A stretch of DNA of 64,000 nt from UBA987 sp002292105. GTDB lineage: Bacteria; Bacteroidota; Bacteroidia; NS11-12g; UBA9320. Of the stretch, positions 8,554-16,943 are shown piece by piece. Below the pieces are notes generated by a model. That model was not told the origin of the DNA and searched no databases. It saw only the letters and a program-made list of their open reading frames with translations. The position numbers and the translations under genes were made by a program. Each line of letters opens with the position of its first letter. Positions within the stretch are counted from its first letter, which is position 1. The stretch covers positions 2,170,001 through 2,234,000 of the forward strand of contig OX044357.1 in assembly GCA_943846675.1 (NCBI GenBank), written 5' to 3'.

Positions 8554-9303
8554 TTAGGTAAGCATGCCTCCACAAACGTGTAATGTTTGACCAGTAACAT
8601 AGCTCGACATATCAGAAGCTAAAAAGATACATGCATTCGCCACGTCTTCTGGATTACCACCTCGCTTTAACGGGATTGTCTCCACCCATGATTTAACCAC
8701 ATCTTCGTCTAAAGCCGCAGTCATTTCGGTTTGAATAAAACCTGGTGCGATTGCGTTACATCGAATATTTCTGCTTCCAATCTCTTTGGCAATAGATTTT
8801 GTGAATCCAATAATACCGGCTTTTGAAGCCGCATAGTTCGATTGTCCAGCATTGCCATTTACCCCGACTACCGATGTCATGTTTATTATTGAACCAGACT
8901 TGTTTTTCAAGAACGTTCTCAGGCTGGCTTTGGTTAGATTGAAAACGGATTTAAGATTCACTTCCATTACCTCATCCCATTGCTCTTCGCTCATACGCAT
9001 CAATAAGGTATCACGCGTTATTCCAGCATTGTTTATCAAAACATTGATGGTCCCAAAATCTTTAAGAACATCAGCAATAAGGGCTTCAGATGCTTCTAAA
9101 GAAGCGGCGTTACTTTTATATCCTTTGGCTTTTACACCAAATCTTTCTGCAATATCCTTTTCAACAACCGCTGCTTTCTCTGCTGAGTTGGCGTAGGTAA
9201 ATGCAACATTCGCACCTTGTTTGGCACATGCTTCAGCAATACCAAGTCCTATCCCTCGTGTTGCTCCCGTTATAAGTACTACTTTATCAGATAATAAACT
9301 CAT
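8554..9303 (-). CDS. fabG: 3-oxoacyl-[acyl-carrier-protein] reductase
   Basis: 249-aa short-chain dehydrogenase. It reduces 3-oxoacyl-ACP with NADPH in fatty-acid elongation. Visible: TGATRGIGLG nucleotide loop, LINNAGITRD, catalytic Ser in MTSVVG, the YAASK Tyr/Lys pair, and the FabG-type ends GFIQTEMT and TGQTLHVCGGM. It is the first gene of the fabG-tatC-rpiB unit, with a -7 box 16 nt upstream. Confidence 0.95.
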   Translation of the reverse strand: MSLLSDKVVLITGATRGIGLGIAEACAKQGANVAFTYANSAEKAAVVEKDIAERFGVKAKGYKSNAASLEASEALIADVLKDFGTINVLINNAGITRDTLLMRMSEEQWDEVMEVNLKSVFNLTKASLRTFLKNKSGSIINMTSVVGVNGNAGQSNYAASKAGIIGFTKSIAKEIGSRNIRCNAIAPGFIQTEMTAALDEDVVKSWVETIPLKRGGNPEDVANACIFLASDMSSYVTGQTLHVCGGMLT

Positions 9304-9318
9304 GATTCAAAATTTTGA

Positions 9319-9326
9319 CAAAAATA
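9319..9326 (-). promoter_or_regulatory. Putative fabG-operon promoter -7 box (TATTTTTG)
   Basis: Minus strand TATTTTTG matches TAnnTTTG and lies 15 nt before the fabG ATG, downstream of the terminator of the preceding lipoprotein gene. No convincing -33 element. Confidence 0.4.
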
Positions 9327-9350
9327 TCCTAATGTTTTTTATTGACGCAT

Positions 9351-9390
9351 AAAAAAGTCCATTCACCTGAAGATGAATGGACTTTCTTTT
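9351..9390 (-). terminator. Rho-independent terminator after the 9404-9958 lipoprotein gene
   Basis: A perfect 12-bp stem, AAAGTCCATTCA (9354-9365) with TGAATGGACTTT (9374-9385), and an 8-nt loop, followed on the minus strand by six T. It lies 14 nt past the stop codon of the upstream lipoprotein gene and separates it from fabG. Confidence 0.85.
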
Positions 9391-9403
9391 AAGTTCTTTG
9401 TTT

Positions 9404-9958
9404 TTATCTATCCGCGTCACGTTCAATTTCCAAATATCCCTTAGAAAAAGACCTAGAATTGATACCTGATTTTAGTTCACCTGTAAAACTCACTTTTATA
9501 AGCTCTCCTACATCGCCGTACTCAGAAACTGTAACAGCCATATTTTGTGCCGCATCGCTTGAAGATTCTATACGTTTTGCACCTTCTCCTGTTGCAATCT
9601 CAAAAGAGAAATTTGGAGAATTTTGCGTGTATACACCAGCGTCTTTGCCAACAAACGATAATTCCAATTCGGCTTTCGAAGTGATCGAAGCTCCAGCGTT
9701 TCCTTTAGTCGAATACCCAACGATATTGATTAATGTCTCGTTTAAATCTTTTCTCCAACTTGCTTGAGATAAATTTTGATCTAATACCAGTTGATAATTC
9801 TGAAAACTAACGGTGAATCCGCATGCAGGCGTATCTGTTGGTTCTGTATTGTCTGTTGTGTCAATTACTGGAGGTACTTCGTCTCCATCACATCCCGTAT
9901 TTACTAGAAATAAAGGGCTGATCATCAAAGCTATGATTAGGTACTTTAGGTTTTTCAT
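9404..9958 (-). CDS. Predicted lipoprotein of unknown function
   Basis: 184 aa. Signal peptide with lipobox LVNTGC, followed by an acidic, Thr-rich linker (DGDEVPPVIDTTDNTEPT) and a roughly 130-residue beta-rich domain starting ACGFTVSFQNY. I do not recognise the family. Single gene, ended by a strong terminator. Possibly an outer-membrane-anchored lipoprotein; no enzymatic motif seen. Confidence 0.75.
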   Translation of the reverse strand: MKNLKYLIIALMISPLFLVNTGCDGDEVPPVIDTTDNTEPTDTPACGFTVSFQNYQLVLDQNLSQASWRKDLNETLINIVGYSTKGNAGASITSKAELELSFVGKDAGVYTQNSPNFSFEIATGEGAKRIESSSDAAQNMAVTVSEYGDVGELIKVSFTGELKSGINSRSFSKGYLEIERDADR

Positions 9959-10034
9959 ATCTATTAATTATTTAGGGTACAATAATAAACTTTCTTGCCC
10001 AACATGAAGCGCACATTCTCGTAATTTTTTCTTC

Positions 10035-10733
10035 CTATTTAAAATAGGAATCTGCCTCATCGGTCTCAAAATCAAGTACTTGATTAGGATGTCGATACAC
10101 CTTCATCGGAAGCTGCCCGATGTATTTTGTTTGGTTATTCTCGATTTCAAGCCACGATGATTCTGGCAAGCAAACCACGTCTGTTTTACTCAACATGATG
10201 TACTCCATCAACCTAGCCTTTCTTGATTCACCTCCGTGATTGGGAACTGTGGCCTCGCTATAATGTGGATTGATTTGATAAGGCACTAACCCAAGACAAT
10301 CAAAAGATTGTGGTTGTACAATAGGCATGTCGTTGGTTGTACAAAGGGTTAACCCTGCTACATTCGAACCAGCACTCCAGCCGACATAAGGCGCACCTGC
10401 AGCCACAGCTTCTCGAATTGGTTCCATAAGATTTTGATCCTGTAACAATTGCACAAGCCTGAATGTATTGCCTCCGCCTATGGCTATGGCCTTGGCCTCT
10501 TTGACGGCTTGAATTGGGTCGTTATACTTATGAATACTCTTAATCGTTATGCCAAATCCTTTGAGCGCATTCTGGACGGTCTGCTCGTATTGATCGTAAG
10601 ACACGGTGACTCCTGCATAAGGAATAAACAAAACCTCCTTGGCTTCACCCAAAAAAAGAGCTACCGCGTCTTTGGCGTGTTCCATATAAGAGGCACCATA
10701 GTTTGTCGAATTACTAAGTAATAAAGCCTTCAT
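10035..10733 (-). CDS. pepE: Dipeptidase E (alpha-aspartyl dipeptidase, family S51)
   Basis: 232 aa, typical length. It hydrolyses dipeptides with N-terminal aspartate. The Ser nucleophile is in YVGWSAGSNVA (about residue 120) and a conserved Glu is in CLPESSWLEIE; GGGNTFRLV precedes the nucleophile elbow and NPHYSE provides the conserved His. No signal peptide, so cytoplasmic. It begins about 20 nt after the terminator of the sigma-factor operon. Confidence 0.9.
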   Translation of the reverse strand: MKALLLSNSTNYGASYMEHAKDAVALFLGEAKEVLFIPYAGVTVSYDQYEQTVQNALKGFGITIKSIHKYNDPIQAVKEAKAIAIGGGNTFRLVQLLQDQNLMEPIREAVAAGAPYVGWSAGSNVAGLTLCTTNDMPIVQPQSFDCLGLVPYQINPHYSEATVPNHGGESRKARLMEYIMLSKTDVVCLPESSWLEIENNQTKYIGQLPMKVYRHPNQVLDFETDEADSYFK

Positions 10734-10753
10734 GTTTTTTTGGCAATGGTAAT

Positions 10754-10785
10754 GAAAAAAGGCCTTTTCAAAATGAAAAGGCCTC
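10754..10785 (-). terminator. Rho-independent terminator of the sigma/anti-sigma/barrel operon
   Basis: An AGGCCTTTTC / GAAAAGGCCT stem (10760-10769 with 10775-10784, plus one closing A-T pair) with a short A-rich loop, followed on the minus strand by six T. It lies 34 nt past the stop of the 10819-11748 gene. Confidence 0.88.
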
Positions 10786-10818
10786 TAGATTTAGTATAAA
10801 AAGTATAAACAGATAACA

Positions 10819-11748
10819 TTAAAAAGGAGTCAAAACCAAACCAACACAGGCTGTGTTCACTTCTGGCCCTCTACCTGATTTAAACGTATTTGTTGGGTAA
10901 TACTTACCGTAGATTACAAGATCTCCGTACCCAAATTGAGCAACATAACCAATTCGGTAATCCTCGAATCCGTAGTCACCTTTTACTTTCTTCTTTTCTT
11001 TTTGCTTACCAGAACCCCACTTTTGCTTTTGGTGTGATCCAATTAAGTAACCCGCTTGGATTCCAGCAGCAATCTTAAATGAATTGTCATCATCTCTAGG
11101 GTTGCTTTTAAAATTTAACATCAATGGCATTGTCGCATATCTGCTAACAATTTTATTCCGTTTAAAATCTACCACATCGTCAACCTGGTATTCCAATGGT
11201 TTAGAGTCTGGTGTAATTGTAACACCTTCTTTGAATCGATAGTTATTGTATTCAATTCCGATTCCATATACAAAACGCAGTTTTCCTCTAATCAGATTCA
11301 CGCCTTGCTGTACAATACCTAAATGAAAATTCGCTGATATATTTTCAAGTTTCATGTCTTCAAAAGGAGCAGGTACATCAACTGAATTGTTTGACACCCA
11401 GTTGTTTATTCCCCAATCCATCACCATGAAGCTAGTTTCAACAAACTTTGGTGCTTTTGGCAAGTTGTCTTCTTCCTCTTCGAATTCTTCAATCACCACT
11501 TCATCATCACTTCCATCAACGGTAATCACTCGCTTTACCTTTACTCCGTCTTTAGAGTAGACTTCCATTTTGACGTTATCTTGGTCCATTGTGGTAATTT
11601 CTTCAGAAATTAAGGTATCGATCTTTCCATTGACATTTTTGATTTCAATGCGCACCCTTTTGGTTTCTATTACCTTAGGGTCTTCTTCCTGTGCAACAAC
11701 GATTGTTGACAGAAGTACTGTTGCTAAAATTGTGTATATGTGTTTCAT
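10819..11748 (-). CDS. Outer-membrane beta-barrel protein with acidic N-terminal region, third gene of a sigma operon
   Basis: 309 aa. Signal peptide cut near VVAQ, then a roughly 90-residue charged region (IETKRVRIEIKNVNGK, VVIEEFEEEEDNLP), then a PorT-type beta-barrel of about 200 aa with alternating strands and a terminal VGLVLTPF, as expected for BAM recognition of a final strand. Function unknown. It follows the anti-sigma gene by 16 nt and ends at a strong terminator, so it is probably co-transcribed with the sigma and anti-sigma factors. Compare the fused version at 46303-47841. Confidence 0.75.
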   Translation of the reverse strand: MKHIYTILATVLLSTIVVAQEEDPKVIETKRVRIEIKNVNGKIDTLISEEITTMDQDNVKMEVYSKDGVKVKRVITVDGSDDEVVIEEFEEEEDNLPKAPKFVETSFMVMDWGINNWVSNNSVDVPAPFEDMKLENISANFHLGIVQQGVNLIRGKLRFVYGIGIEYNNYRFKEGVTITPDSKPLEYQVDDVVDFKRNKIVSRYATMPLMLNFKSNPRDDDNSFKIAAGIQAGYLIGSHQKQKWGSGKQKEKKKVKGDYGFEDYRIGYVAQFGYGDLVIYGKYYPTNTFKSGRGPEVNTACVGLVLTPF

Positions 11749-11764
11749 TTTTATGTATTCATTT

Positions 11765-12583
11765 TTATTTTAAAGGTTTCAAACTAACCATGGCCGTGGC
11801 GTTATACTGTTCTGAACTGTATATAATTTGTATTGACTGTTTATCTGCAGGTTGCACCTTAATCTTGGCATTTCTAAACGGTGCAGCGACCAAGGATAAA
11901 CCCGAATTTATGGTAGAGCGTATGCCGTTATAAGAAGGAGCTTCATCTTGAGGTATCAACATGTCCATATTGTACATCACATTCGCTCTGTGAAGTGACG
12001 CTACTGCTTTTGTTTCAGGGTTAAGGTCGATTTGCTGCCTCATTGGCTCTATACTTACCAGCTGCTCTGCTACATTAGGTATTGTTGTTTTTTCCTCTTT
12101 TACAGGTAGTTCAACAGATTTTTGTGATGCTTTGACTTGATTCGTGCTTTGGTTAGGCGCTTCTTGCACCGCTACTTGTATTTCTGGTACTGATTCTGAC
12201 TTATTTACGTTCACATCAGACTCATCCTCAGTTGGCAACACCAACTCATTGGCCGACCCGGCCAAACCTTCTACCGTATCTGTTTTTGGCATAAACAACT
12301 GCCACGCTGGGTAACACAGTGCTAGTATGGCTGCGATTGCTGCAGTACGTCGCCACTGCATCGCACTGAAAGCAATTAATGTGGTGTCTTTCTTTATCAG
12401 TTTGTCTTTACCCTGATATACAACATCTGGCGCATCCAACTGGGTCATTTGCATAAAGTCCCAATCTGCTGCTAAATCAGCATCCTCATTTATTTTTTCT
12501 AGTAATTCAGATTCTTCTTCAGGCGACAAATCACCTTCCAACATCTCGAATAATTCCCAGTCCATGTCTTTTTGATCTTTCAT
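11765..12583 (-). CDS. Putative anti-sigma factor, single-pass membrane protein
   Basis: 272 aa. An N-terminal cytoplasmic region of about 75 aa (MLEGDLSPEEESELLEKI) resembles the short sigma-binding region of Bacteroidota anti-sigma factors, without a zinc-type HxxxCxxC motif. One TM segment (about residues 79-96, AAIAAILALCYPAWQLFM) is followed by about 170 aa of periplasmic, low-complexity E/S/Q/V-rich sequence. Its ATG overlaps the TGA of the ECF sigma gene (ATGA), the usual arrangement for a sigma and its inhibitor. The assignment rests on architecture and position rather than sequence identity. Confidence 0.72.
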   Translation of the reverse strand: MKDQKDMDWELFEMLEGDLSPEEESELLEKINEDADLAADWDFMQMTQLDAPDVVYQGKDKLIKKDTTLIAFSAMQWRRTAAIAAILALCYPAWQLFMPKTDTVEGLAGSANELVLPTEDESDVNVNKSESVPEIQVAVQEAPNQSTNQVKASQKSVELPVKEEKTTIPNVAEQLVSIEPMRQQIDLNPETKAVASLHRANVMYNMDMLIPQDEAPSYNGIRSTINSGLSLVAAPFRNAKIKVQPADKQSIQIIYSSEQYNATAMVSLKPLK

Positions 12584-13065
12584 ATTACCAATTGCATGTC
12601 TTTTAAGTAAGCCTTCAAAAATTTTCTTGCACGAAAGATGTTAATCTTCACCTGCGCCTCTGTCATTCCAGTAATCTCTCCAATACTCTTGTAATCATAC
12701 CCCTCATAATCACGCAGTAGAATAACTGTCTTCTGTTTTTCTGGTAATCTTTCGACAGCACCATTTATAATTTCTAGCGTATCTGAGTATTGTTCTGAAT
12801 GACTGTACCTGTTTTCAACTACTTCATCCATCGTAGTGCTACGTTTTGCTTTCCGAATGATATCGATGCAATTGTTGTAGGCTATTTTAAATATGAATGC
12901 TTTCGCTGTAGTCATTTCTACTTTCTCTTTTCTGACCCAAAGTTTTTCGAATGTATTTTGCACAACATTTTCGGCTTCAAATTCATCTCTTAAATTTTTA
13001 AGAGCGAATCTGAAAATCCCATCTGAGAGCAACTCAACACATTTATTATACTCTTTAGTGGTCAT
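12580..13065 (-). CDS. ECF-type RNA polymerase sigma factor
   Basis: 161 aa. Sigma region 2 covers about residues 8-75 (FRFALKNLRDEFEAENVVQNTFEKLW, quoted here in part: VVQNTFEKLWVRKEK; then FKIAYNNCID). Region 4 is about 105-155 (LPEKQKTVILLRDYEGYDY; ITGMTEAQVKINIFRARK). It directs RNA polymerase to an extracytoplasmic-response regulon. It is the first gene of a three-gene operon with the putative anti-sigma factor and a barrel protein. Many such operons are autoregulated, but no autoregulatory site is evident in the 134-nt upstream region. Confidence 0.92.
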   Translation of the reverse strand: MTTKEYNKCVELLSDGIFRFALKNLRDEFEAENVVQNTFEKLWVRKEKVEMTTAKAFIFKIAYNNCIDIIRKAKRSTTMDEVVENRYSHSEQYSDTLEIINGAVERLPEKQKTVILLRDYEGYDYKSIGEITGMTEAQVKINIFRARKFLKAYLKDMQLVI

Positions 13066-13199
13066 TAATTGTTAGTGATACGACTGTTCTAAATAAAAGT
13101 TACAGTAAAGTTAATTTTTTTAGCAACCAATATCTAAACACCTAATAATCAGATAAATAAATTAGTCGAATCCTAGTATATTTTCGCCAAATTTGCAGC

Positions 13200-13940
13200 G
13201 TGGAGAATAAGAAGCCTTGGTTCGAAGATTGGTTTGACTCACCGTATTACCATCTGTTGTATGGAAACAGGGATCAAAACGAAGCGGGTAACTTCATAAA
13301 CAATTTGTTACGTTTTCTTCAACCAGATAGTCACGACACTTTTCTTGACCTGGCCTGTGGCAAAGGACGACATGCACTAGAAATAGCAAAAAAAGGTTAC
13401 CACACTACTGGAATCGACCTCAGCGAAAACAGTATTGCCGAAGCGAAATCAATTGACAACGACTTTCTACATTTTCATGTTGGCGACATGCGACATGTGC
13501 ATTTCCCCAATCAGTTCAATTTTATTCTAAACCTGTTTACTAGCTTCGGATATTTTGACACGCAATCTGGCCAAACAGAAACTTTGCAGGCGATAAACAA
13601 ACAACTTAAACCTGGGGGAGTATTGGTTATTGACTATTTAAATGTAGTGCTGGCAGAAAAACAAATTGCTGCCAACCCCGACAACCAAATCATTGAAGAT
13701 GGCGTGGCGTTCTCAACACGCAAACGCGTATCTAACCAATTCATTACTAAGGAAATACAGGTGAACGATACGGATTTCGATCACGTGTTTTACGAGCACA
13801 TTTGGCGATTGAATTTCGACGACTTTAATACGCTTCTGAAAAAAACCGGCTTCACCATACAAACAATTTTTGGTGATTACGAGTTAAACAGATTTAGCCC
13901 CGACACTTCTGACAGGTTAATAATTGTAGCACAGCGCTAA
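13200..13940 (+). CDS. Class I SAM-dependent methyltransferase
   Basis: 246 aa, GTG start at 13200 (no usable ATG upstream). SAM-binding motif I is FLDLACGKGRHALEIA (about residue 48), motif II GIDLSEN, and post-I GDMRHVHFP. The C-terminal half is of the type seen in small-molecule methyltransferases with a FDHVFYEHIWRL region. Substrate unknown. The downstream PAP2 gene starts at the base after its stop codon, so the two are co-transcribed. The 134-nt divergent spacer before it also serves the sigma gene; it holds only a weak -7-like TATATTTT at 13177. Confidence 0.85.
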   Translation: MENKKPWFEDWFDSPYYHLLYGNRDQNEAGNFINNLLRFLQPDSHDTFLDLACGKGRHALEIAKKGYHTTGIDLSENSIAEAKSIDNDFLHFHVGDMRHVHFPNQFNFILNLFTSFGYFDTQSGQTETLQAINKQLKPGGVLVIDYLNVVLAEKQIAANPDNQIIEDGVAFSTRKRVSNQFITKEIQVNDTDFDHVFYEHIWRLNFDDFNTLLKKTGFTIQTIFGDYELNRFSPDTSDRLIIVAQR

Positions 13941-14528
13941 ATGCTGGACTGGATTCAACATATCGACACACAACTATTTTTTCACATCAATCACTGTGTG
14001 AAGAATGATTTCTTTGATGTCATCATGCCATTGGCTCGTGATAAGTATACATGGATTCCGTTATACGCCTTGTTGGTTTTTCTGATTATTAGAAAATACA
14101 AAACACAGTCTGTCTATGTATTGGGTTACGCTTTGTTGGCACTTGTACTTGCCGACCAATTAAGTGCTAGTGTTATAAAACCCTTGGTTCAACGACTACG
14201 TCCTTGCAACGACCCATCAATCATTCAATACGTCCACAATGAATTGGTCGACTGTGGAAGTGGATTTAGCTTTGTTAGCAGTCATGCCACCAATCACTTT
14301 GCCTTGGCCATTTACTTCATCATGGTATTTGCTAAACCAAGTAATCGATTTTTTGTTGTTTTGGGTTTTGTAGTGTGGGCTGGGCTCATTTCCTTTGCAC
14401 AAGTATATGTCGGCGTGCACTACCCATTTGATGTTTTGGTAGGCGCATTGTTAGGCATGTTAATTGGCTACGGAGCAGGTTGGGCAGAACGCTACACACT
14501 TTGTTACCGAGCAGGTAAGTTATTATAA
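13941..14528 (+). CDS. PAP2-family membrane phosphatase
   Basis: 195-aa integral membrane protein with about five helices. Conserved PAP2 motifs: KPLVQRLRP (KX6RP), SSHATNHF in place of PSGH with the catalytic His, and AQVYVGVHYPFD for SRX5HX3D. The Arg of the last motif is replaced by Gln; the catalytic His and Asp are kept. Likely substrates are lipid phosphates such as undecaprenyl diphosphate or phosphatidic acid. Start ATG directly abuts the methyltransferase stop, and the ZIP transporter gene begins at or before its 3' end. Confidence 0.88.
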   Translation: MLDWIQHIDTQLFFHINHCVKNDFFDVIMPLARDKYTWIPLYALLVFLIIRKYKTQSVYVLGYALLALVLADQLSASVIKPLVQRLRPCNDPSIIQYVHNELVDCGSGFSFVSSHATNHFALAIYFIMVFAKPSNRFFVVLGFVVWAGLISFAQVYVGVHYPFDVLVGALLGMLIGYGAGWAERYTLCYRAGKLL

Positions 14529-14532
14529 GTCA

Positions 14533-15261
14533 TTGAATTTCTGGTCCTATTTTGTTCTGTTCTTTTTTCCACTATTGGGTGGAACTATTGGTTTAATTAT
14601 ACAAAACCATAAGACGGAGCAATTAAAGCTTTTTCTTGCCTTTAGTGGTGCATTCCTTTTTTCGATAACTGCGATTAGCATTATTCCTGAAGTCTACTTA
14701 CACGAGACAGCATACAATGTTGGTTATTTCATTTTAGCCGGATTCTTCCTTCAAATCATTATCGACCTTTTCTCTCACGGTGTGGAGCACGGTCACTTGC
14801 ACCATCACGAGTCAGACAAAACGCCATACGGTATTTTTATCGCCTTGAGTTTACACGCATTTTTAGAAGGAATGGCCGTTGGCAGCAATCTATTTTCGGA
14901 GCACATACAGTCTAGTTTCATCTTTGGCATTGCACTGCACGAAATACCTGCCGCATTTGCCTTGATAACCTTATTGAAGGCATCAAACGTTAAGAAGCAA
15001 TACCTCTATACCTGGTTGGTGGCATATGCGTTAATGACCATCTTTGGGGCATTGTCAAGTAGTCTGATTGTGACTACATTCCCCAATTTCGAACGATATA
15101 TGGTGTATTTAGTTGCCCTAGTGATTGGTGTATTTCTTCACATATCAACTACGATATTATTCGAAAACACAGATAACCATAAGTTTAGTCGATATAAACT
15201 TATGGCTATCGCAATAGGCGTTGCCATTGCCGTTTTAAGTACACTGGTACATTTTCACTAA
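14533..15261 (+). CDS. ZIP-family divalent metal transporter
   Basis: Inner-membrane ZIP protein of about 242 aa with eight predicted helices. It probably imports zinc or another divalent metal. The His-rich cytoplasmic loop (HGVEHGHLHHHESDK), LHAFLEGMAVG in TM4 and ALHEIPAAFAL in TM5 carry the metal-site His/Glu pairs. There is no ATG near the start. I prefer the TTG at 14533, four nt after the PAP2 stop, giving MNFWSYFVLFFF; an in-frame TTG at 14464 would overlap PAP2 by 65 nt and add 23 polar residues. Third gene of the methyltransferase-PAP2-ZIP unit. Confidence 0.88.
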   Translation: MNFWSYFVLFFFPLLGGTIGLIIQNHKTEQLKLFLAFSGAFLFSITAISIIPEVYLHETAYNVGYFILAGFFLQIIIDLFSHGVEHGHLHHHESDKTPYGIFIALSLHAFLEGMAVGSNLFSEHIQSSFIFGIALHEIPAAFALITLLKASNVKKQYLYTWLVAYALMTIFGALSSSLIVTTFPNFERYMVYLVALVIGVFLHISTTILFENTDNHKFSRYKLMAIAIGVAIAVLSTLVHFH

Positions 15262-15264
15262 GAC

Positions 15265-16842
15265 TTAGTCGACAACAATTCTGCCTAGTTTGTAGGCCTT
15301 ACGACCGCGCAAATAAATGGTAGATCTTCCGTCGCGCATACTTACAAACTCTTTAGGCACTGGTCTAAACTCTTTACGGTGAATCTCGCCCAAAGATTGC
15401 ACCTCTTTATTTCCATCAAGGTCTAAAGATGCATAGATAAAATGATTGGCTTTATAGGCCTTTTTATCTGTTCTTCTGTCAATATCCAAGCCAGGTACGC
15501 TATACGCTTGGTCTACAAAATAAAAGTGCATTTTATCGCCTTTTACAACCATATTAAATCCGCTGTAGTATCCACCATCGTTCGTAGAGTACTGTGCCTT
15601 TTCGATTTTGTCGTGCCACTCTATTTCACCTTCTTCATCAAAACTCACAACAACAATGTCATTGTAATAATAATGATAGGTCGTTTGTGTTGACGTTGTG
15701 CCGTTGGCGTTTGTGGTAGTCGTTGTTGTGACCCTTACAAAATATTGCTCTGCAACCATAACCAATCCACCATCTTCCTTCTCGATAAGGTTTCTAACCT
15801 CATAAGAGTACAATTCAACGTCTTTCCCTTTTTTGGCTCTTTTCTTTGTTCTTTTGGTGGCGCGTTCGCTTAAACCTTGGGTAATAAAATCAAGGCTAAA
15901 TTCAACGAGATTTTCAACAATAACTTCAAGCGTTTCGTTTTCTATTTCCAAATAGAATGCTCCAGCCGCTCCAGACGTACTTGTATTTGAGTATAAACCT
16001 GAGCACAGAATGTTACCATCATCCTTCACGAAATAAGTAATATCGGAAATAAACTTATTCGAAAGTCGTAAATCAAATTGCTGTCTGTCGTGACCCTCCT
16101 CAAAATAACCAATGAGTTTGTAGGTTCCTCTAGGCTTTTTCTTTTGACGCTTAGACTTCTGCTTATAGTGCTTTCCTAGTATATATACATTCCCATCATT
16201 GTCTACGTCGTAATCGGTAATGGCAAAATCTTTATCTGCGTATGGTATGGATAAAACATCGTCCCAAATGATTTCAAAATCTTTATCCATCACGACAACA
16301 CTTACCTCATCTCGTGCACCCTTTGAGCGTTTGTTAGGCGTGTTGGCAAAAGCAAGTAGTTTCGATGAGTCTCTAGACATAGCAATATCAAAACTCCCTG
16401 AGTTCCTTTTTGAACTGTATGTCAGACTAAAAACCTTAGTTTCGTCTTGCAACGATGTTAAATCGTCTTGAGAAAGCACGACATAAAACAGGTCATTTGT
16501 TTTTCTTGCTTTGTCAAGCTTTGAATAGAACATCAACAAACCTCCATTAAATGGAATAATAGATTCAATAGAAGATCGTTTCGGAACAATATTCGGCGTT
16601 AATAACACCTTGGTTTCCACCTCCATGTTTTCATCGTACCGGATTAGGTATGGCTTTCTCTTGATGGTGTTGCGACTAAAAATAACATCGTTGTCGCCTA
16701 GAATAAGGTACCCGAGGTAGTTCTTTTTACTTATGATAGGTTCACTTTGTGATACTTCAATGCCTTCCCCTGTGAACTCTTGCGCATTGACGAATAAGCC
16801 GCCAAAACATGTGATTAATGTAAATATGATTAGTTTTTTCAT
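15265..16842 (-). CDS. Secreted protein of unknown function
   Basis: 525 aa with a clear signal peptide (cut near FVNAQ) and no T9SS C-terminal sorting domain or TM segment. The body shows repeated short beta-rich units of the kind VYILGKHY, GGLLMFYS, GGLVMVAEQYF and KMHFYFVDQ, suggesting a beta-propeller; this is inference. A Thr-rich loop (VTTTTTTNANGTTS) lies near residue 380. I do not recognise the family. It is convergent with the ZIP transporter gene, with only 3 nt between them. Confidence 0.75.
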   Translation of the reverse strand: MKKLIIFTLITCFGGLFVNAQEFTGEGIEVSQSEPIISKKNYLGYLILGDNDVIFSRNTIKRKPYLIRYDENMEVETKVLLTPNIVPKRSSIESIIPFNGGLLMFYSKLDKARKTNDLFYVVLSQDDLTSLQDETKVFSLTYSSKRNSGSFDIAMSRDSSKLLAFANTPNKRSKGARDEVSVVVMDKDFEIIWDDVLSIPYADKDFAITDYDVDNDGNVYILGKHYKQKSKRQKKKPRGTYKLIGYFEEGHDRQQFDLRLSNKFISDITYFVKDDGNILCSGLYSNTSTSGAAGAFYLEIENETLEVIVENLVEFSLDFITQGLSERATKRTKKRAKKGKDVELYSYEVRNLIEKEDGGLVMVAEQYFVRVTTTTTTNANGTTSTQTTYHYYYNDIVVVSFDEEGEIEWHDKIEKAQYSTNDGGYYSGFNMVVKGDKMHFYFVDQAYSVPGLDIDRRTDKKAYKANHFIYASLDLDGNKEVQSLGEIHRKEFRPVPKEFVSMRDGRSTIYLRGRKAYKLGRIVVD

Positions 16843-16914
16843 GATACAAGTTTAACAATTCAATGCAAATACCATGCAATGACTTTTACTTTTTCCCAAA
16901 AGCATTGAAAGTGG

Positions 16915-16922
16915 TAAGTTTG
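16915..16922 (+). promoter_or_regulatory. Putative -7 box upstream of the enoyl-CoA hydratase gene (TAAGTTTG)
   Basis: TAAGTTTG matches TAnnTTTG and ends 21 nt before the ATG at 16944 in a 101-nt divergent spacer. No -33 TTTG seen at the expected distance. Confidence 0.35.
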
Positions 16923-16943
16923 AAGTCTTAATTTGTTACATCT

